In this document: positions 45,968 to 56,600 of the stretch, one piece after another | Position numbering within the stretch: the first letter of the stretch is position 1 | Layout of the letters: each line of letters begins with the position of its first letter | From: Anagrus nilaparvatae | Lineage: Eukaryota; Arthropoda; Insecta; Hymenoptera; Mymaridae | NCBI GenBank assembly: GCA_022575985.1 | Contig: JAKSXM010000007.1 | Coordinates: 32,738,501 to 32,802,500 of the forward strand | DNA: 64,000 nucleotides | Reading direction: 5' to 3' | The notes under the pieces: generated by a model | Told to the model about the DNA's origin: nothing | Database searches by the model: none | The model's input: the letters and a program-made list of their open reading frames with translations, nothing else | Program-made: the position numbers and the translations under genes

Positions 45968-47638
45968 ATGATGGAAGCTCATCGCAGCATGTCACATCAC
46001 TGTACATCAGTACAGAAAAATTGCGGCATACCAATTAAAAATGGAGTAAATCTCTTCGGCAATGTGCTCATTCAACTTGAGCTAATAACGAAGAGACTGC
46101 ATGCAGAAACGCAAGACATTGAGTCTGCTCTTAAAAAGGCAGAACATAAACAGCAGGCAAAGAGAATCCGATCGTCTTCCTCCGAGGAGAACTCCCCAGA
46201 GTCAAGACAAGATAGGAAAAGGATCCACAAGAAGAACCTCAGCAACTCTAGGGTGGAGCAGCAAAACAACGCAGAGCTCCAGGAAGAAGAGGAAAGAAGG
46301 AAAATGCTGCTTCAAGAAAACCAGAGGAAGGAGCAAGAGCAGAGGAATAAGGAGAAAGTGCGACTGGAACAGGAGGAAAAAGAGCGGCGTAAAAAAGATA
46401 AACTGATCCAGGAGCAAAAGAAGAAGGCAAGTCTGCTAGAATTATACCAAAAGCAGAAGCTGGAACAGAAAAAAGGGAAGCGGCCACCAAAAGAGAATGA
46501 ACTTGCAGGGGGAGATCGCCACAATAAGAGAGATGACTCAAAGGTTGCTCCTAACAACACCAAGGAGAACGGCCCACAGGGTAACCCTGGGACCTCCCCC
46601 AATAAGGATGGAGATAAAGACGCCCCTAGGCATAAGTCCAAAAAAGAAAGAAAGCTGCTGAAGAAACAAAATCAGCTGCAGCTTCAACCAAGAAAGGGTA
46701 CTGATCAGCATATGGAGATATGCGAAGTAGCTGACGGACAAGAGCAGCAAAATCAGGTACCTAAGAAGCCACTGGAGAAGGAGGAAAATTGGCTGGTAAA
46801 GGGTAAGAAGAAAAAGCCCAGGGCCAAAAAGCCCCAGCCAACAAAAGAACCTGCAGAAAAAGGTAAAGTACCTTCCAAGGTGGGAAGGCGCAGGTTTAGG
46901 AAAAGGAAAGAAGCCTTCCAGATTACCCCAGCGGCGGGCAAATCCTACGAGGAAACGCTTCTCGATTTACAGAGAAACCTTAACCTCGAAGAATCTGGCG
47001 CGAAGGTCCACCGCATCAGGAAAACTCAAAACGGCAGCGTCCTTATTGAGTTGGAGGCCATCGAGGACCGACAAAAACTTGAAGAAGCGGTGAAGTCGGT
47101 CACGGGCCCTGAGTCGAATGTTCGTGACTTGATCCCGACACTAAAACTCGAAATTCGAGATTTGGATGGGGTCACGAAAGAACAGGAGATTCAGGCAGCT
47201 GTTGCCAAGGCCATAGGTGTCGAAAATGGAGACCTGTTCCAGGTGTCCATTTTCAAAACCAAAGGCACAACAAGCCAGATGGCCGTGGTGGACCTTCTTG
47301 AGGCCGACGCTCTACGCCTGGCCAAAAAGGGCAAAATCCAGATCAGCTGGGCATCGAGTAGAGTACGCCTCCGTGCAGACGTGAGGCGCTGCTACAAACG
47401 TCTGGGCTATGGACATAGCCAATATGTCTGCAAAGGCCCAGACAGAAGTAAGGCGTGTTTAAAGTGTGGCGAAGATGGCCATAAGAGTACAGAGTGCAGC
47501 AAGGATAAGCCTGAGTGCTTCCTCTGCAAGGCCAGAAAGGATAAGTGCTCCACGGAGCACTATCCTGGAGAGGGAAACTGCCCCAGTTATCGGGAGGCTC
47601 TGGCTGTGGCGAGAACAAGTGTCATCGGAAATGATTAA
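45968..47638 (+). CDS. Family A ORF1 (gag-like protein with zinc knuckles)
   Basis: This is a nucleic-acid-binding protein that would package the element RNA. The first ATG gives MMEAHRSMSHHCTSV; the frame is already open from a TAA near 45908, so more N-terminal residues may belong to it. A long Lys/Glu/Gln-rich, probably coiled-coil region (about residues 50-330) precedes a conserved domain (EETLLDLQRNLNLEESGAK to SWASSRVRLRA, roughly 330-490). Zinc knuckles follow: CYKRLGYGHSQYVC, in which the second Cys is Arg; CLKCGEDGHKSTEC, complete; and CFLCKARKDKC with a later His and Cys. The last codons overlap the ORF2 start. Confidence 0.85.
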   Translation: MMEAHRSMSHHCTSVQKNCGIPIKNGVNLFGNVLIQLELITKRLHAETQDIESALKKAEHKQQAKRIRSSSSEENSPESRQDRKRIHKKNLSNSRVEQQNNAELQEEEERRKMLLQENQRKEQEQRNKEKVRLEQEEKERRKKDKLIQEQKKKASLLELYQKQKLEQKKGKRPPKENELAGGDRHNKRDDSKVAPNNTKENGPQGNPGTSPNKDGDKDAPRHKSKKERKLLKKQNQLQLQPRKGTDQHMEICEVADGQEQQNQVPKKPLEKEENWLVKGKKKKPRAKKPQPTKEPAEKGKVPSKVGRRRFRKRKEAFQITPAAGKSYEETLLDLQRNLNLEESGAKVHRIRKTQNGSVLIELEAIEDRQKLEEAVKSVTGPESNVRDLIPTLKLEIRDLDGVTKEQEIQAAVAKAIGVENGDLFQVSIFKTKGTTSQMAVVDLLEADALRLAKKGKIQISWASSRVRLRADVRRCYKRLGYGHSQYVCKGPDRSKACLKCGEDGHKSTECSKDKPECFLCKARKDKCSTEHYPGEGNCPSYREALAVARTSVIGND

Positions 47639-49646
47639 GGTTCTCCAAGGGAACATGCGACACGCACAGGAAGCTGGTGCATTGTTGGATCAAATTTCTC
47701 GCGAAGAGGATGCAAATATCCTCTTACTAAGCGAGCAATACTACAAAATGAACCACAAGTACTGGCTTTCCGATGACACTGGCTGCTGCGCCATATGGCT
47801 TCGAGGCAGAGCCCAAACGACCCTTACCAAACAAGGGAAAGGGAATTGCCACGTTTGGGCCAAGTGCGGGGAGAAAACTTACATAAGTTGCTATCTCTCC
47901 CCTAACGACAGCTCGGCAGAGCTGGCTACAAAGCTGGCCAGCATCAAGAGCACGGTCCGAACGGCGACTGGTGGCGTCATCCTTGGTGGAGACTTTAACA
48001 CCAGGGCTCTGGAATGGGGGATGCCAACGACTAACCCCAGGGGACGAATGGTGCTTGAAATGGCCACTAGGTGCAAACTAGTGGTCCAGAATAGAGGCAA
48101 CAGGACCACTTACCAGAGGCCGGGTTGGGGTGTCTCTATCCCGGACATAACCTTCGCTACAGAAGCTGCGTCCGGGAGAATAGGCGACTGGAGGGTGATG
48201 GATGATCAATACAATGGTAGTGATCATCATTACATCGCCTTCCGGGTATTGGATGGAACCTCACAACGACCTCCGTACAGGAGGCGCCCCCTGGGTTGGA
48301 GCGTCCCAAAAATGGACGAAGACAAATTCGAGGAGTATCTTCGAATCGAGTCAGCATCTATTCCTGCTTGGCATGGAGGGGCCACAAGTCCCCATGAGGC
48401 TGAAATCTTAGTTAAGAAAGTAACGTCTCTATTATGCGGGGCTTGTGATGCCTCTATGCCTCGCCGTAGGCCCTGGAAAGGGAGAAAGCCAGTGTACTGG
48501 TGGACTCCTGAAATAGCTGATCTCCGGAAGGAATGCCACAGGACACGACGAAATGCGCAAAGAGCACGGGACAGACCTGAGGCCGCCGTTCTTTCTCAGG
48601 AACATAAGGACGCCAAATACCGGCTGGCCAAGGCCATCCGTCAAAGCAAGGCTCGATGTCTGCGTTCATTACGCGAAGATGTAAACAAGGACCCCTGGGG
48701 CCTAGGTTACAAAGTCGTAATGGGCAAGTTGAACCGGGGGTCCGACAACCTGATGGACGCGGCGTCGACTGAACGGATCGTCAGAGCTCTCTTCCCTGAA
48801 AGGCCCATCCGGGAAAACCCATTTGAGGTGATACCCAGGGAGGAAGTGCCGCTCTTCAGCGAAGGTGAGATGGTCAAGGCCATAAAGGCTTTGAAAAATG
48901 GCAAGGAGCCGGGGCCGGACGGGATACCGGCGGAAGTGCTCAAAAAAGCGGCCAAAGTAATCCCTGGTATCCTGTTAAGCATGTTCAATGCGTGTTTGGT
49001 GGCTGGAGTGTTCCCAAAGCAGTGGAAGGTGGCACGTCTCGTACTCTTGAACAAGGGCAAGGGGGGAGCCCCGGACTCTCCATCATCTTACAGACCTTTG
49101 TGTATGTTAAATACCATTGGTAAGGTGATGGAGAGCTTGCTCCGGGCAAGGCTCAGAAGGGCAATCGAGGAGGGTGGTGGTCTCTCTGAGGAGCAGCATG
49201 GTTTTCGTAAAGGGCATTCAACGATAGACGCCATTCGGCGTGTCGTGGATACCGTAGAGGCTGAGAGGGAAAAGCGGCCTGCAATTCGCAAGGACGTCCT
49301 TCTGGTAACGCTGGACGTCAAAAACGCTTTCAACTCGGCCAGGTGGGATGACATGATCCGGTCCCTCGAGTACGATTTCCGGATATCCAGGTATCTGGGT
49401 AACGTACTAAAGGATTACCTGCGGGACCGGAGACTGCTCTACGACACGCTCGATGGAAGGCGTGAAAGGGTTTTGAGTGCAGGCATCGCGCAAGGTTCGG
49501 TTCTCGGACCGGACCTGTGGAATGCCTTTTACGATGGCTTGTTGCGCGTCCACCTCCCGGAAGTAGTTTCCCTGATCGGGTACGTCGACGACGTGGCCCT
49601 GGCCATAACTGGCAGGGACATGGAAGTGACCCAGGAGAGGGGTTGA
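47631..49646 (+). CDS. Family A ORF2, endonuclease and reverse transcriptase (frameshifted at 49640)
   Basis: The ATG lies in ATGATTAA, where it overlaps the ORF1 stop by 8 nt, a layout suited to termination-reinitiation. N-terminal endonuclease motifs: MIKVLQGNMRHA, LLSEQYYK with the catalytic Glu, VILGGDFNTRALEWG with Asp/Asn, and NGSDHHYIAF with the SDH triad. The reverse transcriptase shows NGKEPGPDGIPAEVLK, LVTLDVKNAFNSARW, AQGSVLGPDLWNAFYD and GYVDDVALAI, a Val variant of the YADD box. Just after, GAGAGGGGTTG replaces the GAGAGGTTG of the 8741 copy. This 2-bp gain ends the frame. Confidence 0.9.
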   Translation: MIKVLQGNMRHAQEAGALLDQISREEDANILLLSEQYYKMNHKYWLSDDTGCCAIWLRGRAQTTLTKQGKGNCHVWAKCGEKTYISCYLSPNDSSAELATKLASIKSTVRTATGGVILGGDFNTRALEWGMPTTNPRGRMVLEMATRCKLVVQNRGNRTTYQRPGWGVSIPDITFATEAASGRIGDWRVMDDQYNGSDHHYIAFRVLDGTSQRPPYRRRPLGWSVPKMDEDKFEEYLRIESASIPAWHGGATSPHEAEILVKKVTSLLCGACDASMPRRRPWKGRKPVYWWTPEIADLRKECHRTRRNAQRARDRPEAAVLSQEHKDAKYRLAKAIRQSKARCLRSLREDVNKDPWGLGYKVVMGKLNRGSDNLMDAASTERIVRALFPERPIRENPFEVIPREEVPLFSEGEMVKAIKALKNGKEPGPDGIPAEVLKKAAKVIPGILLSMFNACLVAGVFPKQWKVARLVLLNKGKGGAPDSPSSYRPLCMLNTIGKVMESLLRARLRRAIEEGGGLSEEQHGFRKGHSTIDAIRRVVDTVEAEREKRPAIRKDVLLVTLDVKNAFNSARWDDMIRSLEYDFRISRYLGNVLKDYLRDRRLLYDTLDGRRERVLSAGIAQGSVLGPDLWNAFYDGLLRVHLPEVVSLIGYVDDVALAITGRDMEVTQERG

Positions 49647-50238
49647 ATCTAGTCATGAGACGGATCAACCTCTGGATGGGCGATCACGGGCTCCAGCTTG
49701 CGATCCCAAAAACGGAGATCGTACTGCTGACTCGTCGAAGGGTTCCCACCGACTTCGATGTAATTATCGACGACGGCGGAAACCCTCACACGATCCGAAC
49801 CAGAACATCGGTGAAATACCTGGGAGTTCAGCTTGATAACAAGCTGACCTTCTAGGAGCAATTTCAGAGGTCGTGTGAAAAGGCAGCATCGGCCGCATCC
49901 TCCCTGTCAAGGCTCATGGCCAACATTGGGGGACCCAAACCAGGGAAGCGAAGGCTCCTGATGTCAGTCGTCAACTCTGTCCTGCTCTACGGATCAGAAG
50001 TCTGGGCGATGACAACAGAAACTGCCAAGTACAGATATAAAATATCGTCGGTACAGAGGCAAGCGGCAGTGAGGATCGCCTGCGGATACCACACGGTATC
50101 TCTAGAGGCGATCCAGGTTGTTGCTTCGGTGATACCTATTGACCTGCTAGCGTTGGAGCGGAAATTCATCTACGAGAACGTAGATGAGCGCGAAGTGGCT
50201 TCCACTCGCGCCCGCTTCAACTCTATGAAAGCATGGGA
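49647..50238 (+). pseudogene. Family A ORF2 continuation: thumb region with a TAG stop
   Basis: After the 2-bp insertion the original frame reads LNLVMRRINLWMGDHGLQLA and VKYLGVQLDNKLTF, then TAG at 49853-49855 where the 8741 copy has TGG. It continues EQFQRSCEKAAS, SVQRQAAVRIACGYHTVSL and LLALERKFIYENVDER. It then passes into foreign sequence near 50238. The C-terminal zinc motif is missing here. Confidence 0.85.
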
Positions 50239-51304
50239 CAAAAATGGGACAAAATGTCAAATTTATAAAAAGAAAGTTTTTTTATGATATATATACATAA
50301 AAATATGCTGAAAAAACCATAATTAACCTAAAAATTTTATCTCAGCTGTCTACTATTGTAAGTGTGTTAGTGGAATATTCGAAAAAACTTAAAAATTAAA
50401 AAAAAATCAGAGTTTTAATAATTTTTCGGATTTTTTACTTCCTAAAACGCACAAATAAAGTATATATGGGTTTTTTGCATCTACCTTGGTCTTATCCTAC
50501 ATCTGTATATTTATGTGTCTGTATGTGAGCGTGTGTAAAATTGAATTTTTGCATTTTTAGTAGATTTTTTAAAATTTAATCATAACGATTAAATAATGAA
50601 ATGGTTTACTTGTTTATAGACGACAAAACTTGAATGTATGTGTGTATTGATATAAAATTTGTGCAGTTTTGTCTATGGAAGTATGGTTGTATGTGTACGT
50701 GTGTATGTGTGTGTGAGTTAAATCGTATTTTCGTATTTTCAGTTGGTTTTTTTTAAATTAATCATAATGATATTGAATTATAAAGTGGTTATTTTTTGTT
50801 TTACACACGCTCACATACAGGCACAAAAAATAAGATGTAAGATAAGACCAAGGTAGATGCAAAAAACCCGTATATACTTTATTTGTGCGTTTTGGGAAGT
50901 CAAAAACCCGAAAAATTAATAAAACCTTGATTTTTTTTTTTAATTTTTAAGTTTTTTCGAATATTCCACTAACACACGAACAATAGTAGACACACACACA
51001 GTTGAGATAAAATTTTTAGGTTAATTATGGTTTTTTCAGCATACTTTTATGTATATATATTATCAAAAAACTTTTTTTTTATAAATTTGACATTTTTTCC
51101 CATTTTTAGTGCCAAATTTAAAAAATTTTTTTCTGATTTCCCACGCCTAAAAAAATTTTCCAATATTTCTTTATCAAAAAAAGCGGTATCCTATCGTTTA
51201 ATATATATGAAAACCTATAAATTCCATTTTTTAAATTTTATTTTCAGTCAAAATTACGCTGAAGCCGAATTTAGTTCCTTTTTGACTTTTTCTAGCCCAC
51301 TGTG
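50239..51304. mobile_element. Foldback insertion in family A ORF2 with a CACAGTGG-type end
   Basis: The inverted arms (about 50242-50560 and 50790-51115) are well conserved, for example TGCATCTACCTTGGTCTTAT and its complement. About 190 bp lies outside the right arm and ends CCACTGTG at 51304, exactly where family A sequence resumes (CGCCCGCCCTTCCCG). The matching left end is not visible, and about 250 bp of family A is missing. One later deletion across the left junction would explain both. There is no coding content. Confidence 0.7.
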
Positions 51305-51720
51305 CGCCCGCCCTTCCCGATTTGGAGGCCGGAGACGGTGGTCCCGGAAATGCTACGGAGTTCCGAAAACTGGAACAAAGTAGCAGAGTACGTAAGGATC
51401 ACCTTGTTGGAGAAGAAGGAGGAGGGCTTTCTATCGTAGAGAGCTCTCCTGCCCCTAGGCAGGGGGGAAGGCAGCGGCTAACTGCCTAGGCTGCGCGTCC
51501 CAAACTGAAGTTATACCTGAAAAGGGAGTTCCGGTCTGGGACAAACAAGCGCGGGGGGTTTAAAGTGTGTTTATCCAGTAAGAATCTGGGGCGTAGCCGG
51601 CAACCGCGGTCACCGGTGGTCTCCCAGTTGTACACTTTGTACAACTGGGCGGTCATGGAAATTTGCGGGTCCTTAAGGCCCGCAAACACTCCATGGCTGA
51701 TGCAAGATTCACATATTTCC

Positions 51721-51758
<38 letters not shown>
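51305..51758 (+). mobile_element. Family A 3' end: last ORF2 codons, 3' UTR, poly-A
   Basis: RPPFPIWRPETVVPEMLRSS through KKEEGFLS and TAG (51437-51439) completes ORF2. The 3' UTR carries the CCCAGTTGTAC/GTACAACTGGG and TTTGCGGGTCC/GGCCCGCAAA hairpins. Poly-A covers 51724-51758. Confidence 0.9.
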
Positions 51759-51761
<3 letters not shown>

Positions 51762-52858
51762 TCACTTTATAAATAATAAGAATTCACTTTTAAAAATTTT
51801 GTGAATTAATAAGTTGTTTATTAGTTTGATAGTTGGATTGATATTTTCATTATAACCATCCACCGCTATATGAGTTCGATTAATGGTAATCTATAAGAAT
51901 ATCAATTGAATAAATTTGACATTCAGATAATGTTTAATTTGTTCATAAAATAATTTTTGTTGATACATTTTTGATTTACTTCATTTTATTATTATCCTGA
52001 AAACTTATTATTTTTGAAACTATTTCTCACAGTATAATATATAACTCGAACTGCAATTTTATACATATTTTAATTGTGCCTCTTTTTTTTAACATAAATT
52101 ATTAAATTAAATATCATATTTTATAAAATATAATTTAATTTATTTAATGTTAACAAAAAATTTAATAAATAATCTAACAGGAGCAGAAAATACACATATA
52201 TTCTCTGCTAAACATAATAAAAGCACACGAAGTTATGGCTGCATCACAGTTTGTTCACGCCTCTAATATTTTATTATCTTTTGTAAAAAGAGTTTTTTTT
52301 AACTTTTCTCGTTTTAAAATTTTTATTTGGAACGCAACGGATTTCAAAACGAGAAATTTATGTATTTCACTTTTACATAAAGGAAACAGCGCTATTTCTT
52401 TTTTATAAACGAGATTTATTAAAAATCTCGTTTTTAAACGAGAAAATACATAATATCGGGTTTTAACATTCCCATTTTCTCGTTTTGTCGGTAGAGTGTA
52501 CTTGTAAACTCAACAAATATATTTTTGACACGCCTACCGCCATGGCATTATCATGGCATTTTTCATATCCGAGGTAACCCAAATTTTAGAAATAACTTTG
52601 TTATTAAATAAAATTATTAAAAAAAGCTGAACATTTATGATTGCCAGAGAAAAACCACTCCTGAGGGAAAAAAACTTTTCTTTTTACGATGAAATTTAGC
52701 CAAGTTACGTCAATTTAAGATTTTGATCAAATTTATCTTCAAAAAGATTGAAATTCTCCTGAAAAAAGCCTGTTTTTGAACTTAAAAAATGCTTAACTTG
52801 CTTAATTTTCATAGTAAAGCAAGAACTTTTTTTTCAAATTGGTTGTTTTCCCTGTCCA
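51759..52858. other. AT-rich intronic DNA
   Basis: An AACGAGATTT...AAATCTCGTT hairpin with further CTCGTTTT/AAAACGAG copies lies near 52290-52490. I see no gene. Confidence 0.4.
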
Positions 52859-53869
52859 CACTGAAAAACCGGTACCATTGAAACAATGACTTAGAAGCAA
52901 TTGATATATGCCAATGACGGATATCATAAATTCAATGGCGAGATTGAAATTATTTCAAATATTTAAAGCTATTGAAATGATTATGAATACATATCATTTC
53001 AATGTATAATAAACAGAAAATAAGTAAAAATTTATTTTTTTTTTCTTTTTTTTTTTTACATTTATTATTTTATTTTAATGTTTACTTATTTAATTATTTT
53101 TCGATTTTTTTTATTAATTATTTTTTTTATTAATTATTATTACATTATAATACATTTATGAATTTAATTTTTTTTTTAATTTATAATCAAATAAAAAAAC
53201 TGCGACTTCATCCGGGATCGAACTGGATACCGTTGTGAACCGTGTTGATCAGTAAGCAGCGACCTTATCCATTACGCCAGCAGGACTCTTTGTGTTTATA
53301 AAAAAATTTTGAAGACTATATGTTACAGATAATAATTTTCCCACTCCTTTTTTTAATATTCAGAGTAATTTATGCATATCTAGCGAAATGCATGATTAAA
53401 AATAATAATTAAATATATAATAAATGATTTTCAGGTAATTCCATTTCTTTATAAGAGTAATAATGAATAGCAATAATATAAACAAAAACACCGCGCGCGC
53501 CAAGTCTGAGTAAACAATAAATACGCAGAAGGATAGAAAGAGAAAGAATAGTATACCTAGACATATGCACAATACGTAATTTGTTTTGTTATTATTAATA
53601 TTATTGAACTAAAATCAATTTCTATTGATTGAATGTTTTTAAACGTTAAATCAAAATATTAAAAACAATTATTTTGATTGTATGCTCTCTATTAATTCAA
53701 TCTTATATTTTCTTTTATTTTGACGAAAATTTACATCAAAACAATGACTGCCATATTAATTGCGAGAAGCTATTCGTTTAATAGCGGCGCCATCAAATCA
53801 ATGATATATTCTATTGGCATATTTCAATCGCTTCTAAGTCATTGCTTCAATGGTTGCGGTTTTTCAGTG
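52859..53869. mobile_element. 1-kb TIR element with CACTGAAAAACCG ends
   Basis: The ends are inverted repeats of about 80 bp with good conservation (CACTGAAAAACCG, CATTGAA(A/G)CAATGACTTA, GAAGC(A/G)ATTGA, TATGCCAAT). There is no transposase. A tRNA-like segment lies inside at 53200-53288. Target duplication is not evident; superfamily unassigned. Confidence 0.8.
53200..53288 (-). tRNA. tRNA-like sequence (A and B boxes; probably not a functional tRNA)
   Basis: On the minus strand TGGCGTAATGG (53269-53279) fits an A box and GTTCGATCCCG (53213-53223) a B box, at tRNA-like spacing with room for a long variable arm. The T-arm almost pairs (TCCAG, TTCGATC, CCGGA), but the outermost stem does not, so a functional tRNA is unlikely. 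A tRNA-derived SINE head or tRNA pseudogene captured by the surrounding TIR element is more likely. Confidence 0.45.
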
Positions 53870-54039
53870 CATTAATTTCTTTAAGAAAAAAAATCATTTT
53901 AATATACTAAAATTCAATTTACATATCAAAAACGTAAATAAAGAGCTTGGCCGTATAAGATAAGCGAATTTGCACTCACCCTGTATAGCTAATTTCAATT
54001 AAGCACGTGTTTAGGTATCAAAAAAGAAAATTTTTCGCG

Positions 54040-56165
54040 TTGGTTTTAGCCTTCTAGCCCTTTTCTGTTGCGCGCTACCTCAAAAAACGTCTAAAAAGCG
54101 ACATTTTTTTTCACATATTTTCATAATAACACAAATTTGCGCCATGTTAACCTTTTTAGACCTAACTGAGCTTATTCGACGGGGAATCTAACGTACTTTT
54201 TGGGAATATTTTTTGCGCGCCCTCCACGGCCCTTCTCCCTCCACTAGACGCTTAAAACTAGATTTTCAAAAAGTCAAAAAATTAAAAAAAACGATTTTTT
54301 TCGAGCACGTTTGGAGGTTTGCAAAAACTTTTTTTTTTCTTATGTATATTTTTTGTTGAACATTACCCTAGTGGTCATAATTTTTAATTATAGGTGGTGG
54401 AACATGCCGAAAAATCGGAAAAACCATTTTTTTCTTATTTTTTTCTTTCATCTTTATAGCAACATAACTTTTCGCCATGTTAACCTTTTTGGACCTAACT
54501 TGACTTATTCGACGGGGAATCTACCGTCTTCTTTGGGAATATTTTTTGCGCGCCCTCCACGGCCCTTCTCCCTCCACCAGACGCTTAAAACTAGATTTTC
54601 AAAAAGTCAAAAAATTTAAAAAAACGATTTTTTTTCTGCATCTTCAGAGATCCAGAATATTTTATTTTTCTTATGTGTAATCTTTGTTAAGCATTACCGA
54701 TCTGGTCATAATTTTTCATTATAGGTGGTGAAACATGCCAAAAAATCGAAAAAACCATTTTTTCTTATTTTCTTTTTTCATATTTTTAATATTCGATTTA
54801 CCTGGCCTTGTTTGAAGGGGAATCTAAGCGCATTTTTCGGAAAATATTTTTTTTTATGTATATTTTTTGTTGAATATTACCGTACTGGTCATAATTTTTT
54901 ATTACAGGTAGTGGAACATTCCTAAAGTGATTTGAAGATTAATTAATAATTAGCAGTTATTGAATATAGTATAGACTAAACAATATATAATTTTATTTTG
55001 TTTCAATGCACTAAATTTTAATAATTTTTACATATTATAGGTTTTTAAATCTACATACTTTTAAAAATGATCATTCATATGAAATCAGTATTAAAAAATG
55101 TATATAATTACAGAAGAAAATAAACCACCATTAATAAAATTAAATAAAAATGTTTATAAATATAAGTATATTTGATTATCAGTATTATCGTATTCCTAAT
55201 CATCGTCAAAAAAATAGTCGGTTGAGCGTGGATTAAGACCATTCCACATTTTTATCTGAGTGTAAACGTTTTTTGGTCTTGTTCCACCACCTATAATGAA
55301 AAATTATGACCAGTACGGTAATGTTCATAAATAAAAATACATATAGAAAAAAATTTTTTGCCGTGTCTTTTAAAGCGCGTTTAGTCTATAATATTCAATA
55401 CTGCTAATTCTTAATTAATCTTCAAATCATTTTAGGCATGTTCTACTAACTATAGTAAAAAATTATGACCAGTACGGTAATCTTCTACAAAAAATATACA
55501 TTCGAAAAAAAAATTATTTACCGTGACTTTTAAAGCGCTAGGAAAATATCGGATTTTTTAATTTTTTGACTTTTCTAAAGTAAAGTTTCAAGCGTCTAGT
55601 GGGGGGAAGAGGGGGATGGGAGGTACAAGGAATAAAAATGTTTTCGAAAAATGCGTTAGATTCCCCATCAAACAAGGCCAGGTAGGTCGAAAAAGGTTAA
55701 AATGCTGAAGAGTTATGTAATATTAAAAATATGAAAGAAGAATATAAGAAAAAATAGTTTTTTCGATTTTTTGAAAATCTAGTTTTAAGCGTCTGGTGGA
55801 GGAAGGAGAGCCGTGGAGGGCGCGAAAAAAATATTTTTAAAAAGTACGTTAGATTCCGCATCCAACAAGCCCAAGTAGGTCCAAAAAGGTTAACATGGCG
55901 AAGAGTTATGTTATTATGTAGACGAAAGAAAAAAATAAGAAAAAAATGGTTTTTCCGATTTTTCGGCATGTTCCACCACCTATAATTAAAAATTATGACC
56001 ACTAGGGTAATGTTCAACAAAAAATATACATAAGAAAAAAAAAAGTTTTTGCAAACCTCCGAACGTCCTCGAAAAAAATCGTTTTTTTTAATTTTTTGAC
56101 TTTTTGAAAATCTAGTTTTAAGCGTCTGGTGGAGGGAGAAGGGCCGCGGAGAAATACGGAGAACG
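54040..56165. mobile_element. Foldback element whose arms are tandem repeats
   Basis: The left side has two full units and one partial unit of about 334 bp (landmarks CGCCATGTTAACCTTTTT at 54142 and 54474; GGAATCTA; CTTCTCCCTCCA; AGACGCTTAAAACTAG; TAGGTGGTG(G/A)AACATGCC). The right side (55290-56165) holds two or three of the same units inverted. The centre near 54950-55280 is AT-rich and unrelated. This repeats-within-arms layout is that of classic foldback elements. Reading frames of 66-160 codons run through the units but are repeat translations without a domain. Confidence 0.85.
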
Positions 56166-56383
56166 ATAAAGCCAATCATTCAATATCTAATAATCATGTT
56201 GATCATAATAGATGAATAAAAAATTTTTTGAATTTTTTCATTTACAGATAAAGAATAATTTAATACACCATAAGCCTTATATTTACATTTGAAAAAAACT
56301 GAACCCCAAGCATTATATAAGCATTCTTGGTAGCTTCAATTACAATATAAATAATTATTATGTTTATTTTTTGAGAACCGCTG
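56166..56383. other. AT-rich intronic DNA
   Basis: I see nothing recognisable. Confidence 0.4.
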
Positions 56384-56600
56384 TCCATCTCACGCGTTTA
56401 ATAGCGCACGCATACTCAAGAAACACTACCTGGCATTAACCGAGGCATTTTAGCGTTTATTTTCAACGTGTTACTAACCATTACCTTAACATTATCAAAC
56501 ACTACTGAATATTACAAGTTCATATTACTAGTGTTTGGTAGTGTTTGAGCTGTGTTTGAGTAGTGTTTTTCTATTTTTTAAAACACTACTTGGTGATTGG
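56384..56600 (-). repeat. Dispersed repeat (copy 2)
   Basis: Matches 45705-45845 in reverse orientation: GTAGTGTTTGATAATG, TTGAAAATAAACGC, TTAATGCCAGGTAGTG, a TGCGTGCGC block and GCGGTTCTCAAAAAATAAA. It includes several AGTAGTGTTT direct repeats near 56530-56600. Confidence 0.65.

Larger units (their letters stand above)
45905..51758 (+). mobile_element. R1-clade non-LTR retrotransposon, family A, nearly full-length copy
   Basis: It contains ORF1, overlapping ORF2, 3' UTR with the three hairpins and a poly-A of about 35 bases. A foldback-bearing insertion (about 50240-51304) replaces some 250 bp near the end of ORF2. The start is uncertain: GC content rises at about 45925 and ORF1 may be 5'-truncated. 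ORF2 carries a 2-bp insertion and a stop, so the copy is inactive but rather young. Confidence 0.85.

Noticed and set aside
53200..53288. Functional tRNA gene
   Set aside because: A and B boxes fit but the acceptor stem does not pair; kept only as tRNA-like.
54311..56179. Phe/Asn-rich frames of 66-160 codons
   Set aside because: They are translations of the foldback repeat units, recur in inverted form, and have no domain or codon signal.
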